Position numbers and translations under genes: made by a program
Shown here: piece by piece, positions 47,149 through 62,100 of the stretch
Layout of the letters: the number at the start of each line of letters is the position of its first letter
Numbering within the stretch: position 1 is the first letter of the stretch
The notes under the pieces: generated by a model
The model's database searches: none
What the model was told of the DNA's origin: nothing
What the model saw: only the letters and a program-made list of their open reading frames with translations
Source: Coriaria nepalensis
Lineage: Eukaryota > Streptophyta > Magnoliopsida > Cucurbitales > Coriariaceae
Assembly: GCA_027186245.1 (NCBI GenBank)
Contig: CP114500.1
Coordinates: 4,846,001-4,910,000, forward strand
Direction: 5' to 3'
DNA: 64,000 nucleotides

Positions 47149-50100
47149 ATGGCTTCGCTCTCAACTGCTTTTTCACGTTCCGTTCGCACACTTTACCCGG
47201 ATGAATTGCCTTTTGACGCCAAGTCTAAAAAGATATATTCTCGCTCACAATGCCGTTCATTCCTTGTTCCTCAGTGCTCTTCTCTATGCAGGTAGACGTT
47301 CGATTTTCTTTATCCGTTTCCTTTTTGGTTCACCCCCCCCAAAAAAAAAAAAAGAAAAAAAAAACAAAGAAGCTACTAACAAACTCCTAACTAGCTTGCT
47401 AGAACCGGAAGGTGTTTTCCGTGGACCATCTTGTTGTACTCATCTTTCGTATCATTAATTCTTAGACCCAGAAGTTGTTCACTTACGGACAAGTAATTAG
47501 TATTGTAATTCAGGTGGGTGATTTTTCTTAGAATCCTTGATATGATGGATAATGTAGGTAATAAAAATGACGATCTCCTGGCTCTGGCTCCTACAATTGC
47601 AAGATTTAAACTTAAGAAGGTAGTCCTTTGCTTTGCTGATTAGTATCCATGGCATCAGGTTGTTGATTTTTGGACTATTTTGTCTTGTGAGACCTAAATT
47701 CATGATTACAAGTATGGTCTTATCATTAGAGTGAGTGTATTACTCCCTAGCGTTTCACACTTTTTGAGGAACTCCCTTCCGGTTACATGTTAATTAGGCA
47801 TGGTAATTCCATTGTTGACCACTTTCATCCCATGATCAAAGATGATATGCTAAGACTATTGTATTCATGCTTTAAGCTATAACCTTACTACAAATGCCAA
47901 ATGACAAGTTTATCCTTTCCGGAAGAGATATTATTATGTTAAACTGGTCGTTCCATCATTTTGGTTGCAAATGCCATTCCTTGGGGACAACATTGTAAAA
48001 TGTCATCTCTTACTCGCATTCTTTTCTTCATTTTTGGTTCACAATTTAATTTGTCCCTTCTTCACTGGTTCTACTATGGTGTTACTATTTACTGGAAGCT
48101 GGCAAGACTATCCCTGCAGTTTTTCTTCACACACAAAGTCTATTTATTATTGATTTTTTTTATTTTTCAGTATATGTAATGTGGGAATGACATGTTATAT
48201 GTCACAGATCGAACTCAGTTTCTCAGTGGGATAAAAAAGAGAGAAAAAATATTCGCATCCATGCTTCAGTTGCAGGTTAAAATATGCATGCACTGTTGTA
48301 TATAATATTCTTTTTGGTATTCATTTTACTTCATGCTTATGACATACAGTAAAATGGATATGAGGTTTGGCATATTAATACCTTGATGTGCACTTTGGCA
48401 GATGTTTCAGTGGAGAAATCTATGGAAAAGGTCCAGCTTGCCAAAGGTGACAGTTGGTCAGTTCATAAATTTGGTGGCACATGCATGGGGAGTTCACAAA
48501 GGATTAAGAATGTTGCAGAAATAATTGTTAGTGATGATTCAGAAAGGAAGCTAGTTGTTGTCTCAGCAATGTCAAAGGTGACTGACATGATGTATGATCT
48601 CATTGACAAGGCTGAATCACGGGATGAATCTTATGTCTCTGCGTTGGATGCTGTTCTGGAAAAGCATAAATTGACAGCGATTGATTTGCTTGATGGGGAT
48701 GTTCTGACTGGTTTTTTATCACAGTTGAAGCATGACATCAATAATCTGAAGGCTATGCTTAGAGCAATATACATAGGTGATACTATCTCACTCACCTTCT
48801 TCTCCTATCAACCATATATATATATATATTTTTTTTTTTTCCCCCCCTTTTATTATGGGCGTGGATCATTGGTTCTCAAGCTAACCTCCATAGCCATTAA
48901 AATTTAATTGTGCTATTTGAGGTCTCTATTCACTAGAATATTTGGAAAGCTGACTTCTTGAATTTCTATTCAAATGTAACTAGATGGTAGAACAAAATTA
49001 AGGCTTGAGTTACTTTTAATTACCGCAGGTTTGCTACACTCTTAACTTCCAGTGTTTCTCTAAACCTTAACTCTAAGGAAAGTGTTTTTTGGGTGAAATC
49101 CAGTCTTATTTTCCTTCACCATACTTGTATTTTCAACATGTAACACAATGATCTTAAGTCTAGCCCAAAATTGTTACTCTAATCCTGCAAGAATTTTTTG
49201 AATTTGGGTTTGGTCAAGATAAATCTAAGATATGTGAATTGGAGGTAAACAATCTTGAATCTGAATGAGATCTAGGGATTTTCACAATGGAGGGCTTGCA
49301 CACAGGCTAGTGAGGTGTTTATCTCAGCGTGCCCATCAGGTTGACTGAAAATTTATAAAAAATCCAGGGAACACTGATATGAGTTGGAACACTAGAAAGA
49401 AATTAGTCTACTCGCTTTTAACTGATGTATCTTCATCGCTATTTATACAAAATTTATACACCGTAGGTACACACTTATATAATAAGTTTTCTACCCCTGT
49501 TCCTGTTGAGCGTTCCAAGAATGAATCATACCTATCATTTAAATTTAATCATTGTCCTGCAGCTGGTCATGCAACAGAATCTTTTACAGATTTTGTTGTG
49601 GGACATGGGGAGTTGTGGTCGGCACAGATGTTGTCATACGTCATTAAAAAGGTAGCAAAGTTATTTTCTTCCATTCTGCGATCGGCCGGGAGAGTTTATA
49701 AATAAATACATATCTTTGGTATCATCTTCTAGACTGAGATATACCATAAGACCAATAAGTTGATTCGAGATCTCCTTTCCTAGATGTCTTATTCATGTTT
49801 GGCATTATACTGCAGAATGGAATAGACTGCAAATGGATGGATACAAGGGAAGTTCTTGTCGTCAATCCTACTAGCTCAAACCAAGTTGATCCAAATTTAT
49901 TGGAATCTGACAGAAGACTTGAACAGTGGTACTCCCTGAATCCATGTAAGACCATAGTTGCAACTGGTTTTATTGCCAGCACCCCTCAAAATATACCTAC
50001 TACTTTAAAGAGAGATGGAAGCGACTTCTCCGCAGCTATATTGAGTTCTCTACTTAGGGCCCGACAAGTCACAATCTGGACTGATGTTGATGGTGTTTAC

Positions 50101-53100
50101 AGTGCAGATCCCAGAAAAGGTTTGAACTCTCCTAATTTATTCTCTCTGTCAGTAAACTGAAATGAAAATATAGCTAATTGTCTCCAATTGTACCTCAATA
50201 AGAAACTTGGATCTTTTATGTGGGTCTACTCATCTGTGTCTCAAATGTTCCTCACAAAATTATTCATCATAAGACAGTTCTTTGTGGTGTAAAAAGATTC
50301 AAGTTTTTCCTTTTTCTCTGGCGACCAAGGAAAAAAAAAATAAAAAAAAATTCTAAGGACATCTTTTCTGCAGTCAGTGAGGCTGTAATTTTGAAGACTC
50401 TATCTTATCAGGAGGCTTGGGAAATGGTAAATATATAACTACTCATCCTTTCAATTCTAAGCATTCTAATTTAAAATATTGAAAATAATGGTATGAACGT
50501 GCAGTCATATTTTGGTGCAAATGTTTTACATCCCCGGACCATTATTCCAGTGATGCAATTTGACATTCCAATTATAATAAGAAACATCTTCAACCTGTCT
50601 GCACCTGGAACAAAGATTTGCCGTCATTCTGTTGACAATGAAGATGGCCAGGATTTGAGGTGTTTTGTTAAAGGGTTTGCGACTATAGACAATTTGGCCC
50701 TTGTAAATGTTGAAGGGTGAGCTGCAGATTATATGGATTAAGCCTTACCCTTTTGTACCATATGTAGAATTTTATCTGATCTTTAACAAGTAACCTCCCT
50801 CTAACTGGGTGTTTCGATTTTACCCCCAGAACGGGAATGGCAGGGGTTCCAGGTACTGCTAGTACCATTTTTGGCGCCGTTAAAGATGTAGGAGCTAATG
50901 TTATCATGATATCTCAGGTGCTTTTGTCATTTATTTTCATTTATTTTCATTTTTACTGAAATTTGAAATAGTTCAACATTGATGATGGTTAGTCATGAAC
51001 CTAATGCAGGCCAGTAGCGAGCATTCAGTTTGCTTTGCTGTGCCTGAGAAGGAAGTAAAAGCTGTTGCTGAGGCTTTACAATCAAGATTTTGTCAAGCTT
51101 TAGATGCTGGACGACTTTCTCAGGTGGTTTACTTTGATTTTTGAAAATCATTATTTAATTTATAACAATTGACACTATAAAAAACTTTAAATTTTCAATG
51201 AACTAAAAGATTTCTTTCTTGACAATTTTTAGCTGCAACTAGTTTCGTTGTCTTTACTTGAAAGCAACCATGTATTAATTTTGGCAAATTTACTATGATA
51301 GTATAGTTTCCTTTTACAAACTCAACATATTAATTCTAAAAGAAACTATATTAAATACCTATTATAATCAATTCTCATTTACACATCACACCTCTCTCTG
51401 TTTTAAAGTTCATCATACTGCCCAAGCTTATTATAAGTCATCGACCCTATTTGTTTTCCCCTCAAGGGTTTGTGAAATTTGATTGGTCTAGTTCACCCCA
51501 ACAAAAACCTTAACTCTTGCTGAAATTTCACCATATTCCAAGTACTTTATGATTCTACTTTTCTGCATGCAAAATGCTTTTCTAAAGGGATTTCATCATT
51601 TTACATGCACAATTAGTCTCCATTTGTGCCAATTGAATGGCTTACTCACCATTTTGATTCACCCGCTCTACTTAAAAAAACCGTCATTCTTGTTCCTTGC
51701 AAATTATTGAAAAAAATTCTATAACTTCGAAACATAATAATGTAGAACTTTAGAAAAAAGCATTTTAAAGTGGATGCGGTGATTTACGATGGGCTAATGA
51801 TGTTTATAGTTATTTAAGAGGAACATTTTGTATGTAAAATAAAGTTGAGAGATTACATGTTTAAAGTGTGGGTTAGAGTGTGCAGGGTAAGTATTAGAAT
51901 TTTACCAATTTTTTAATACTAGTCTAAAATACATACCAGGTAGCTCTTGTGCGAATCCTACATTCGCAATGTACATTTTATTTGAAAATTAAAGCTTGAT
52001 CATAATTTTTCACTTGATCATTTTTTTTTTTTTGGGAGTTGTAGAGTTGGTACCCCTTACAAATTGAATAACAAAAGACTCTAGAAACACAAAAGTGTTT
52101 CATGACCCAGGTTGTGGCCTGTTTCAGATAATGCATAACTTAGTTTAATAGATGGGGTAAAGGCTATTTCTAGAGCTTGCATAAAGACATGTTTGGTATC
52201 CTCCTTCATGACCTTGTCAACAAACATCTGAAATCGATTCTGCTTCTGTCCACATAGTCTTGAGCTCTGCACCAGTTGCAACGTTCATGTTCTCTACAAT
52301 CTTCATCTCAATTCCATGCATTAAGTGCATTTTTCTTGAATGTATTTTCAAGATATTCCAAAGAAATTCCTCATCAGTATTTAATATACTCTTGTATAAT
52401 ACTTTCAATTGATTTTGGGTTGGAAGCCTAAATTCCTACAACATTCCATTGCACCGCTCCTACAACCACATAATTAACCACCACACATGCTCACTTTACC
52501 CATAAATATGTTCCACTAGTCTTTCTACCTGTGCTTTGCATGAGATGATAAAGCACAAGATGATATAAATATATCGATGTTATAAACATTTTTTTTATAA
52601 TAACTTAAATAATATTTGTTGATTGAAAGTTAAATCTAAATAGTAGTTACTTTGATTTGTATTTTAAATTATTAATTGGTTTGATAACATTGATTGAGAT
52701 ATCTATCGTCAATAATAGAAGTAACAATGAAGATAACGAACAATAATAGAATGAAAGTAATTATTTCTTTGTATTTAATATTGAACTTAATATGAAATGA
52801 AGGTATTTTAAGAAGTTTGGTCGTAAATTATGGAATAAGTGTAATTTATGAAGTTTGATTGTAAAATCTACCATGGAGCGTGTTGTAGGAAATTTAAAAT
52901 TGAGCCGTGGTAGAATAACATGTTTTTTATTTAAGAAAAGAAATATGGTGGTAATAATTAATTAATTATGAAATGTGGATATTTTATGAAATTTGGTTGT
53001 AAATTAAGGAATTAGATTATTTTAGGAAGTTTGATTGTAAAATCTACCACGCGGTGTGTTGTAATGTATTTATTTATTTTTTTTAAGGAAAGATGATGGT

Positions 53101-56100
53101 AATTATTAATTATTTTTTAATGTTGAATTTATTATTGAATGAGGGTATTTTAAGAAGTTTGATTATAAAATTTGTCACATGGCATGCTGTAGGAAATTGA
53201 AAATTCATGCATGGTGTAATTTTGTGCCTAACCTCAACTTTTATTATATTTATTTACACGTTAGATTATATTTATTATCTATTATGGAACGAGGGTATTT
53301 TAGGAAGTTTGGTTGTAAATTATGGAATGAAGGTATATTAGAAAGTTTGGTTATAAAATCTGTCATGTGGCTACAGGAAATGAAAAATTCATGTTTGGCA
53401 TAATTCTGTGTTGGTAACCTCATAACCTCGGCAATTAATATATAATCACTCATTGCCAATTACTTTGAGATTAAGATAAAAATTGAAATATTGGATACCT
53501 ATTAATGCAGGATATCAACTCTACCAATGCATAGGCAGTTCTAGATTATGTTGTCTCATAAATAGGAGCTCTGGTGTGTTTAGATATATTCATTACTTCA
53601 TTTATTATTCTTCTGTTCTTTTAAGATATCATGAACAAATCTTAATTAGTTTCTCTTATTTATTTATATTGATTTTGGAAGCTCATTTCATAGCCAAGGG
53701 TCTCTTCATAATTTGCTTCTTAGGTAGCAGTCATTCCAAACTGTAGCATTTTGGCAGCTGTCGGACATAAAATGGCAAGTACACCTGGAGTTAGTGCCAC
53801 ACTTTTCAATGCATTGGCAAAGGTTGGGAATGTTTGTCCATTTGAAGGCGTTTCTTATATTTAAGCATGTTAGATTCCTATTATAACTCATTTACCACAG
53901 TAAATCTGTCTCTTATAAGTCACTTTTTACACGATTTTCATAACATTACATTTACAATCCTCTTTTTCTTTCTGATTTTCAGGGAAAAATCTGTAATGCT
54001 CCGTATTTTAAATTTATCCAAATTTCTGTGGACTGATCCAAATATATTGCAATGCAGGCAAATATAAATGTCCGTGCTATAGCTCAAGGTTGTTCAGAGT
54101 ACAACATTACAGTAGTAGTCAAGAGAGACGATTGCATTAAGGCCCTAAGAGCCGTCCACTCCAGATTTTACCTCTCTAGAACCACAATTGCAATGGGCAT
54201 TATAGGTCCTGGATTAATTGGAGCTACATTACTTGAGCAGCTAAAGGATCAGGTATTCTTTTTAGCATTTTAATTATATCTTTCACTTTAATGTTTGTTG
54301 ATAAGTTAGTGTGCTTCATTTGTTGAGCTCGCATTAAATACCATAGTTTACCCATGAGATTACTTGATTCTTTCATATAATCAATGGTCGGAAGAATGAA
54401 TCTGACTGAGGAGTGTTTTTTATTGATTCAACCAGCGAGACTCTGATGGCTTCTGTTTATTTATTTCTCTGCTTGTATAATTTAAGCATTTATCCTTGCA
54501 TAGTTTCACTTTTGGAGAGGCAGTCAAATAACTTAAGCAAATATACTTGTTGCATTCATGCCCTTTTATGTGTGAATGACCCCGTCAATGTCATTTGATC
54601 CGAAACATTTGTCATTATGAAGTGCAGGTTTTGCTGATAAAAGGAATGATATTAGTTAATGAATATAGAGTGTGGGTTTCTCTTAAGTTTCCAGTATCAA
54701 TGCTTTTACTGTGTGTATTTTGACTGTAAAGCGTTATACATGCTAAACAATCTAGACCTATAGAGCCAGAAGTCCAACCTGTGAGCTTGCACTAAATTTT
54801 TTCCCTGTAGGCCTGTACAGCCACCATCAAGCGGTTTTCGTTTCTTCTTGTAGGGGATTGGGGGTGTGGCAGAATAAGCAAGTTGAAGAATGTTAATTTT
54901 GTTGTCACAGAGAGAGAACGCAAAATTACTAACTATTTATAATAGAACCTTATGATTTTGTAACTTTCTTTTGGCAGGCAGCTGTTCTTAAGGAAGAATT
55001 CAACATTGATTTACGTGTTATGGGAATCACTAGCTCAAGAAGAATGCTTTTAAGTGATGTGTAAGTTAAAAGTATTGAATTTGATTCCTTTTTTACAATG
55101 TGTATGTTCAGAAGTTAAATCCTTGTTGAGTCTTTATTTTGAGGATCAACGCTTTCCTATAGTTGCTGATGGAAAATTATTTCGGATATTCTGAAGAGTA
55201 TTAGTTTGAACAAGGAAAATGTAACTGGTTAAACATGAGGTTTCCAATTCTGTCTTATCCTCATTCGAATGTAAGCAATGATACATCATGTCTTACCTTC
55301 TCCCATCTTCACATCAAGATTGTCTGTGTCACCTTTGCATTGGTTTGATCTATTACTTTTTTTTACGTATGATATTCACCTAAGCATTTCTCTCCTTCAT
55401 ATGACTAGAAAGACTATATGATCTATGAGAATTTTAGAGGTGAAAGAAATTCTATTAATACATTAAATTTACATCTTAGGTTCCTTTATATAGAAGAGAA
55501 ACCTTAACCTAACAACATAAAATGAGCCCAAACATAATCTATTTGAATCCCTAAAAATCAGTAATTAATTAGCAACTAATCAGGAAACAAATCAAACTAA
55601 TTTGTTTACTAGAATCTTAAATATATTCTACAATATTCTACACTCCCCCTCAAGCTTGGTTATAGATATTAATCAAGCCAAGCTTGGATTTCAAATCTTC
55701 AAACCTGATTCTAGGTAGGGCTTTAGTTAGGACATCAACTATTTGAAAATACGTAGGTGTATAAATTAGCTTGACTATTCCTTCATCTACCTTTTCTTTT
55801 ATAAAGTGATGATCGATCTCCACATGCTTAGTTCGATCGTGATGTACTGGATTCTTTGCAATACTTATAGCAGATTGATTATCACAGAACAATTTCATTG
55901 GTTCATCCACTGAAAATTTTAATTCTTCTAAGAGTCTTAACCATATTCCCTTGCATATTCCATGAACCATAGCACGAAATTTTGCCCCTGCACTACTTGA
56001 AACTACAAATTGCTTTTTACTTCTCCATGTAACCAAGTTCCCCCATACATAGGTATAATAACTTGAAATAGATCTTTGGTCTTTGATCGATCCTGCCCAG

Positions 56101-59100
56101 TCTGCATCATTGTACACCTCAATATCCCTACTTGCTGTTTTCCCAAAGAACAAACCTTTTCCAGGTGTCATCTTTAGGTATCTTAAGAATCTGTAAACTG
56201 CCTCCATATTATGTTCTTTATTTGGATCATTCACAAATTGACTCACTTTACTTACTGCAAAACCAATATCAGGTCTAGTGTGGGATAAATAGATTAGTTT
56301 CCTTACCAACCGTTGGTATCTACCCTTATCAACTAGTATTTTGTCCTCTTTGAGTCCTAGTTTTATGGTTGAATCCATTGGAGTATCTATTGGCTTGCAT
56401 CCCAGCATTCCTGTTTCTTTCAGCAGGTCCAACACATATTTTCTTTGAGAGACTGAAATTCCCTTCTTAGACCGAGCTATTTTCATTCCTAGGAAGTATT
56501 TGAGATTTCCCAAGTCTTTGATCTCAAATTCTTTAGTTAGGAATTCTTTAATGCTATTCATATCCTCTTCATAATCTCCGGTTACAATAATATCATCAAC
56601 ATACACAATAAGAATGACAACCTTTCCTGTAAGAGAGAATTTGACAAATAATGTATGATCCGATTGGCACTGTGTATATCCATGTCTTTTTACCACCTTT
56701 GTGAATTTGTCAAACCAAGCCCTTGGTGATTGCTTGAGTTCGTAAAGTGACCTTTTTAGTTTGCATACTCTGTTGGTTGTATTTGATTTCTCAAACATGG
56801 GAGGAATGTTCATATATACTTCCTCCATTAGATCTCCATTTAGAAAAGCATTTTTGACATCTAGTTGATAAAGAGGCTAATCTAGATTTGTAGCTAGTGA
56901 AAGTAGGACCTGGACAATGTTGAGTTTTGCTATTGGAGCAAACGTTTCTTCATAATCAATTCCATAAGACTAAGTAAATCCTTTAGCAACCAATCGAGCT
57001 TTTAATCTGTCCACATTTCCATCATCTGTGTACTTTACAGTGAATAGCCACTTACAACCCACTGGACGCTTTCCTGATGGTAATTCAGTTACCTCCCATG
57101 TTTTATTCTTTCTAGTGCCTGAATTTCGTCACAAACAATAGCTCTCCATTTTGGAGATTTGAGTGCTTCCTATATGTTGTTTGGAATCTTAATTCCATCA
57201 ATGCTAGACACCAATGCCCTGAAATTGGGTGATAGCCCTTGATAGGATACAAAATTGTATATAGAGTGCTTTGTACAAGATCTAACACCTTTCCTTAATG
57301 CAATAGGCCAATTAATATCATCATTTTCTAACGTAGTAGGAGAGAAATTAGAATTAGTATTACCTTGAATGTCTTTATTTGGCCTTGAATTAGAGTTTGA
57401 CTCATGGATTTGCCCATGGTGTACTAAGGGTTTTGTTTCCTCTTAACTTCTTTTCCTTCTAGAGTACGTGATGAGATCAGTGTTCTGTTGAATGGTGTCT
57501 AGAAGTGGAGGGTTTTGAATAGGCTGAAGGTTGGGGATAGAATCCTGTAGGAAATAGCCACTTGGAGGGCTCGATGAGGTAATTTGGAAACTGTCATCAG
57601 GAGGACTCGGTGAGGTAGTTTGGAAACTGTCATTAGGAGGACTCGGTGAGGTAGTTTGATCTAAGATTGGGAGATCCCAAAGCTGATGTTCTTGTATAAT
57701 CTGTTTCTCCTCCTGAATATTAGTTTTGGGATAAAAAGGTGGTTGTTCAAAAAATGTGACATCCATTTGATTGCACTTGTACCCTTTATGATTGGACGAG
57801 TATCCCAAGAATATGCATTTGATTGCTCTAGGATCAAGCTTGCTTCTGGTCGGATTGTGGTCATGGACAAAGGCAAAGTAGCCAAATACTTTGAGAGGGA
57901 TAGGTTATGAGGTGTGTGTAGGGATAAGACTTTAGGAGGGTTTGACATGGAGTATGAAATTGGAGGACTCGAGAGGGCATTCTGTTGATGAGATACGTTG
58001 CGGTAAGAATGACATCACCCCAATGATGCTTTGGTACATAGGATGAGAACATGAGTGATCCTGCAACATCTAACAAATGTCTGTTTTTCCTTTCTACAAT
58101 CCCATTATGTTGGGTGTATTCACACATGAGCTTTGGTGGACAATTCCTTGTTCTAGTAGATATGTACTAAGAGAAGAAGTAAAGTACTCTTTAGCATTAT
58201 CTGTCCTGAAAACTTGTATCTTAGCTTGAAACTGTGTATTAACCATCGAGTTGAAGTTTTTGAAAATTTTGGCCCACATTTGACTTTTCTTTCATGAGGA
58301 ACACCCATGTTAGTCTTGTGTGATCATCTATTAGGATAATGAACCAGTGGGCACCTCTGTTAGTTTTTACTCTAGACGGCTCCCATACATCACTGTGAAT
58401 CATGGATAAAGGTTGGGGCTTTTTGTAGGGTTGATTAGGGAAGGAATTTTGGGTGTGTTTTGAGAGGTGACAGATTTCACACTGAAAATCATATGGACTT
58501 TTATTAGAGAATAATGATGGAAATAATTTCTGGAGATACATAAAATTTGGGTGGCTTAACCGGTAGTGCCATAACATTACTAGACTGTTTTTTGGACATT
58601 GACTAATATGACTATTCTGACTACTAGACACTAAACAATCTGACTTGCAATTGACTTTTTGAGGATCAGAAACCTTAAGTAGATAGAGCTCCGAGTACAT
58701 CTTAGCATTCCCAATAGTCTTCCCCAAATCCAAGTCTTGAAATTCACACGAGTATGGAAGGAATTTAGTAACAATTATGATCTCGGTGAGTTTACTGATA
58801 GATAATAAGTTAGAGTCTAGATTTGGAACTAAAAAGACCGAGTTTAGAGTAAGGTCTTTTGATATTGTGATGGATCCCAAACTGGCCACCTTTGAGAGTT
58901 AGCTATCTGTAATTCTAACTGTAAGATTTTCATGGGAATGGGTAAAATTACTAAAGAGAGTTTTATCACCAGTCATGTGGTCTGAAGCTCCTGAATCCAC
59001 AATCCATAGACTGTCTTTTTTTGTAGTATTTAGGGTAGTAGCAAATTTACTTTTTGAGCTATGGACTCGATTCCAATAATTGAGGAGGATTGTGGGGATG

Positions 59101-62100
59101 AAGGAGGCTGATTATACATCTTCTTTAGTAGATCAAGTTGTTCCCTGTTGAACAAGTTGGATTCACATGTAGTAGGTTCTTCCAAGCCGATGTTATTTCC
59201 ACGGCCTTCTTTGTTGTGGGGAGGTCGTGATGGTTTCCAATCCGTTGGTTTTCCATGGAGTTTCCAGCATGTGTCTTTACTGTGTCCATACTTTTTGCAG
59301 TGCTCACACCATGACCATTCCTTCCTTTGTCGATTCTCACTTGGTTGATACTGAGTGCCTCTAACAGCCAAGGCTGAGACTTCCAGATTTTGAGTGACCA
59401 AGTGAGATTTCATCATTACTCTTTTCCTGCTTTCCTTTGTCCTTACTTTAGAAAACGCCTCTTTTACACTCGGTGGAGGTTTATAGCCTTGGATTCTTCC
59501 TCTTACTTCATCTAGATTCTAGTTCAGTCCAATTAGGAACTTGTACAATCTTTTACTTTGAACAATTTGCTTATACAACTGTATATCTTCAGTGCACTTC
59601 CATGGATGGATCTCACACAAGTCAAGTTGTTGCTAGTAGCGGGTAAGGGCATTGTAGTATTGAGTTACGGTCAAGTCTCCTTGCCTTAAGTCAAGTAGGT
59701 TGCTCTCAATCTTGAATTGTACCGAGGTGTTCTCAATATTGGAGTAGGTCTCCTTGATTGCTTCCCATATCTCCTTTGCTGTTTCATATAATAGAAAGTT
59801 TTCTCCAACTTCATTAGTCTTGGAGTTGATGAGCCATGATATAACCGTGCTGTTTTCAGCCTTCCATACTCGAAACCTAGGATCATCTTTCTCTAGTTTC
59901 ATTACTTCACTAGATAGATATTCATCCTTCCCCTTGCCACAGATGAACATCATTACTGTTTTTTTTTACTGTTTTTCTGTTAGGAAATATAAATTAGAAA
60001 AGCACTGCCTCCAGATGTGGATCAGTGCATTTGGTTATGTTATTGAAGTATATGCAATCAGGGAGTTGGACGCATAACTATCATGTTAAAGATGGTTTGG
60101 TCTTGGTGAAAATAATTGCTTTATAGCCTACTGCTCATTCCCTTTGTTGGTTGGGTAGAATTATCTACAAAGCCTCTTAAGTGCACCTCTGAACCATCCA
60201 TTTCTGCACTTCTTTCTGCCTTTTTATAATAATTTCTGTAATTTTTAAAAAGTAAATTTCCTAGAAAGTAGTCTCTAGTTACCTCTCTTTTCCAAATCTA
60301 TATTAAGGAATTATCTTTTTCTCATTGTTTCCGTAATTTCTATTCTTTCTTCACTGAATAATGCAACTGAACACTGAAATTTTGTCATGATTTGTGCTGG
60401 GAGAATATTATGTCTTCTGCACTGCCCAATAGCACTTTATTGGTCAGAGAGAGCTTAGTCTGGAAGTCCTCTTGGAGAACAGTTGCATTCCTCTCTTCTT
60501 GTTGATGCTTGTTATCATAATTTTCCCTTATTATTATTGCTTTTTGGCTAAAATATATGCTCTTCAATATTTTTCGTCAGAAAGCTGTCCCTTGAATCTT
60601 TTTAACCAACATCCTTTGAGCAGTTCATAATGTTAGAACTTTTCTCTTTTCTAGCGGAGTTGACTTATCTAGATGGACAGAACTCCAAAATGAGGGGGGA
60701 GAAGTGGCTGATTTGGACAAATTTGTACAACATTTACATCGAAATCATTTTATTCCGAATTCTGTCTTGGTCGACTGCACAGCTGATTCTAGGGTGGCCA
60801 GTCATTACTACGATTGGCTGCGGAAGGGAATTCATGTAATCACCCCAAATAAGAAAGCAAATTCAGGACCCCTTGATCAGGTATTTCTGTTTTTCCGTAC
60901 TGAAGTTTTGTATCTTAGTTTTATAGAAGTTTACACCCCCAAATATCATACCATCCTACTGTTTATGAGGCGATCTTACCCATAAGTTGTAATCATGATG
61001 TTGTGTGTTGTGTTGTATGGGAAATTTATATTAGTTTACCATGTGAAAGGAGTTCATGTTGGACAGTATTGTTTTTACTATTCTGCACTTTGCTTTAATT
61101 GAGATATTTTGGCATATGAATTTTTTTATTATATATTTTTTTGTCATGTATTGTTATCATTATTATTATTATTATTTGTTTGGCGGGGAGAGGGCAAGGA
61201 CTGGTGGTGATGTAAGGGCTGCTCTCCTGGCAAGATTTTTAGAGTAAGGGGGTTTTGTCACTTGGTCATATCGGGTTTTGTCACTTTGTCGTGTATCCCT
61301 TTATTAGTGATTGCTACTTCATTTTATTTTGGAGATGAAAATATGTTTGTGCTAAAGATCAATATTTTTTTTTGTTTTTGAGGTAAATGTTTGTAATTCC
61401 AGAACTGCAAGTCTGAAAACCATGCTACCAGTTCTGTTTTAATTCCTTGCAAGGCATAGAGATATACAAAATTTTGGAAACAGATGTGGATGTGTTTTTG
61501 TTAACGTATGCAATGTTATTTGGTCATCCTTTCTTCTAAATTAAATATTCTTGTTTAAACATAACGATGCTTTATATGTTGCACTGTAAATTAAATGTAC
61601 TGTCTATGCGGTTTCTCTGGCATGGTCCTCCATCCAAATACAGTATTTGAAGCTAAGAGCTCTTCAACGACAATCCTATACGCACTACTTTTATGAAGCT
61701 ACTGTTGGGGCCGGTCTCCCAATTATTAGCACTCTACGAGGTCTCCTTGAAACTGGGGACAAAATATTGCGTATTGAAGGCATATTTAGGTTTGGTTTCC
61801 TGAAATCTTTAATATATTTCTTGGCCTTTTATTTACTCTTTATCTTTCTGCATAAAATATTTTCTGCTCAATTAAACGGGGTATTGTTTCTGTGGGTTTC
61901 TGTTGCAGTGGGACATTGAGTTACATCTTTAACAACTATATAGGTACCCGAGTTCTAAGTGATGTGGTGGCCCAAGCAAAACAAGCTGGTTATACTGAGC
62001 CAGATCCTAGGGATGATTTATCAGGAACAGATGTTGCCAGGAAGGTACAATTTTGTACCGAGTCTCCTCTTTTTTTGGCTGTTAGAATCCAGTCCAGAAG

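Larger units (their letters stand above)
55426..59968 (-). mobile_element. 5'-truncated Ty1/copia element in aspartokinase intron 12
   Basis: Minus strand. A 3' LTR of 217 bp (55426-55642; starts TGTAGAAT, ends TTCTCA, has a TATATAAAGG box) is preceded by a polypurine tract (GAGGGGGAG, 55643-55651). Inward from it come RNase H, RT, integrase and gag. Homology stops abruptly in gag at ~59968, next to an A-rich stretch (minus sense). No 5' LTR, primer site or gag start is found, so no target duplication can be defined. It lies opposite in orientation to the host gene. Confidence 0.85.

Noticed and set aside
52081..52408. Minus-strand frames inside aspartokinase intron 9
   Set aside because: Short overlapping frames with no family resemblance; the region is intronic on the other strand.
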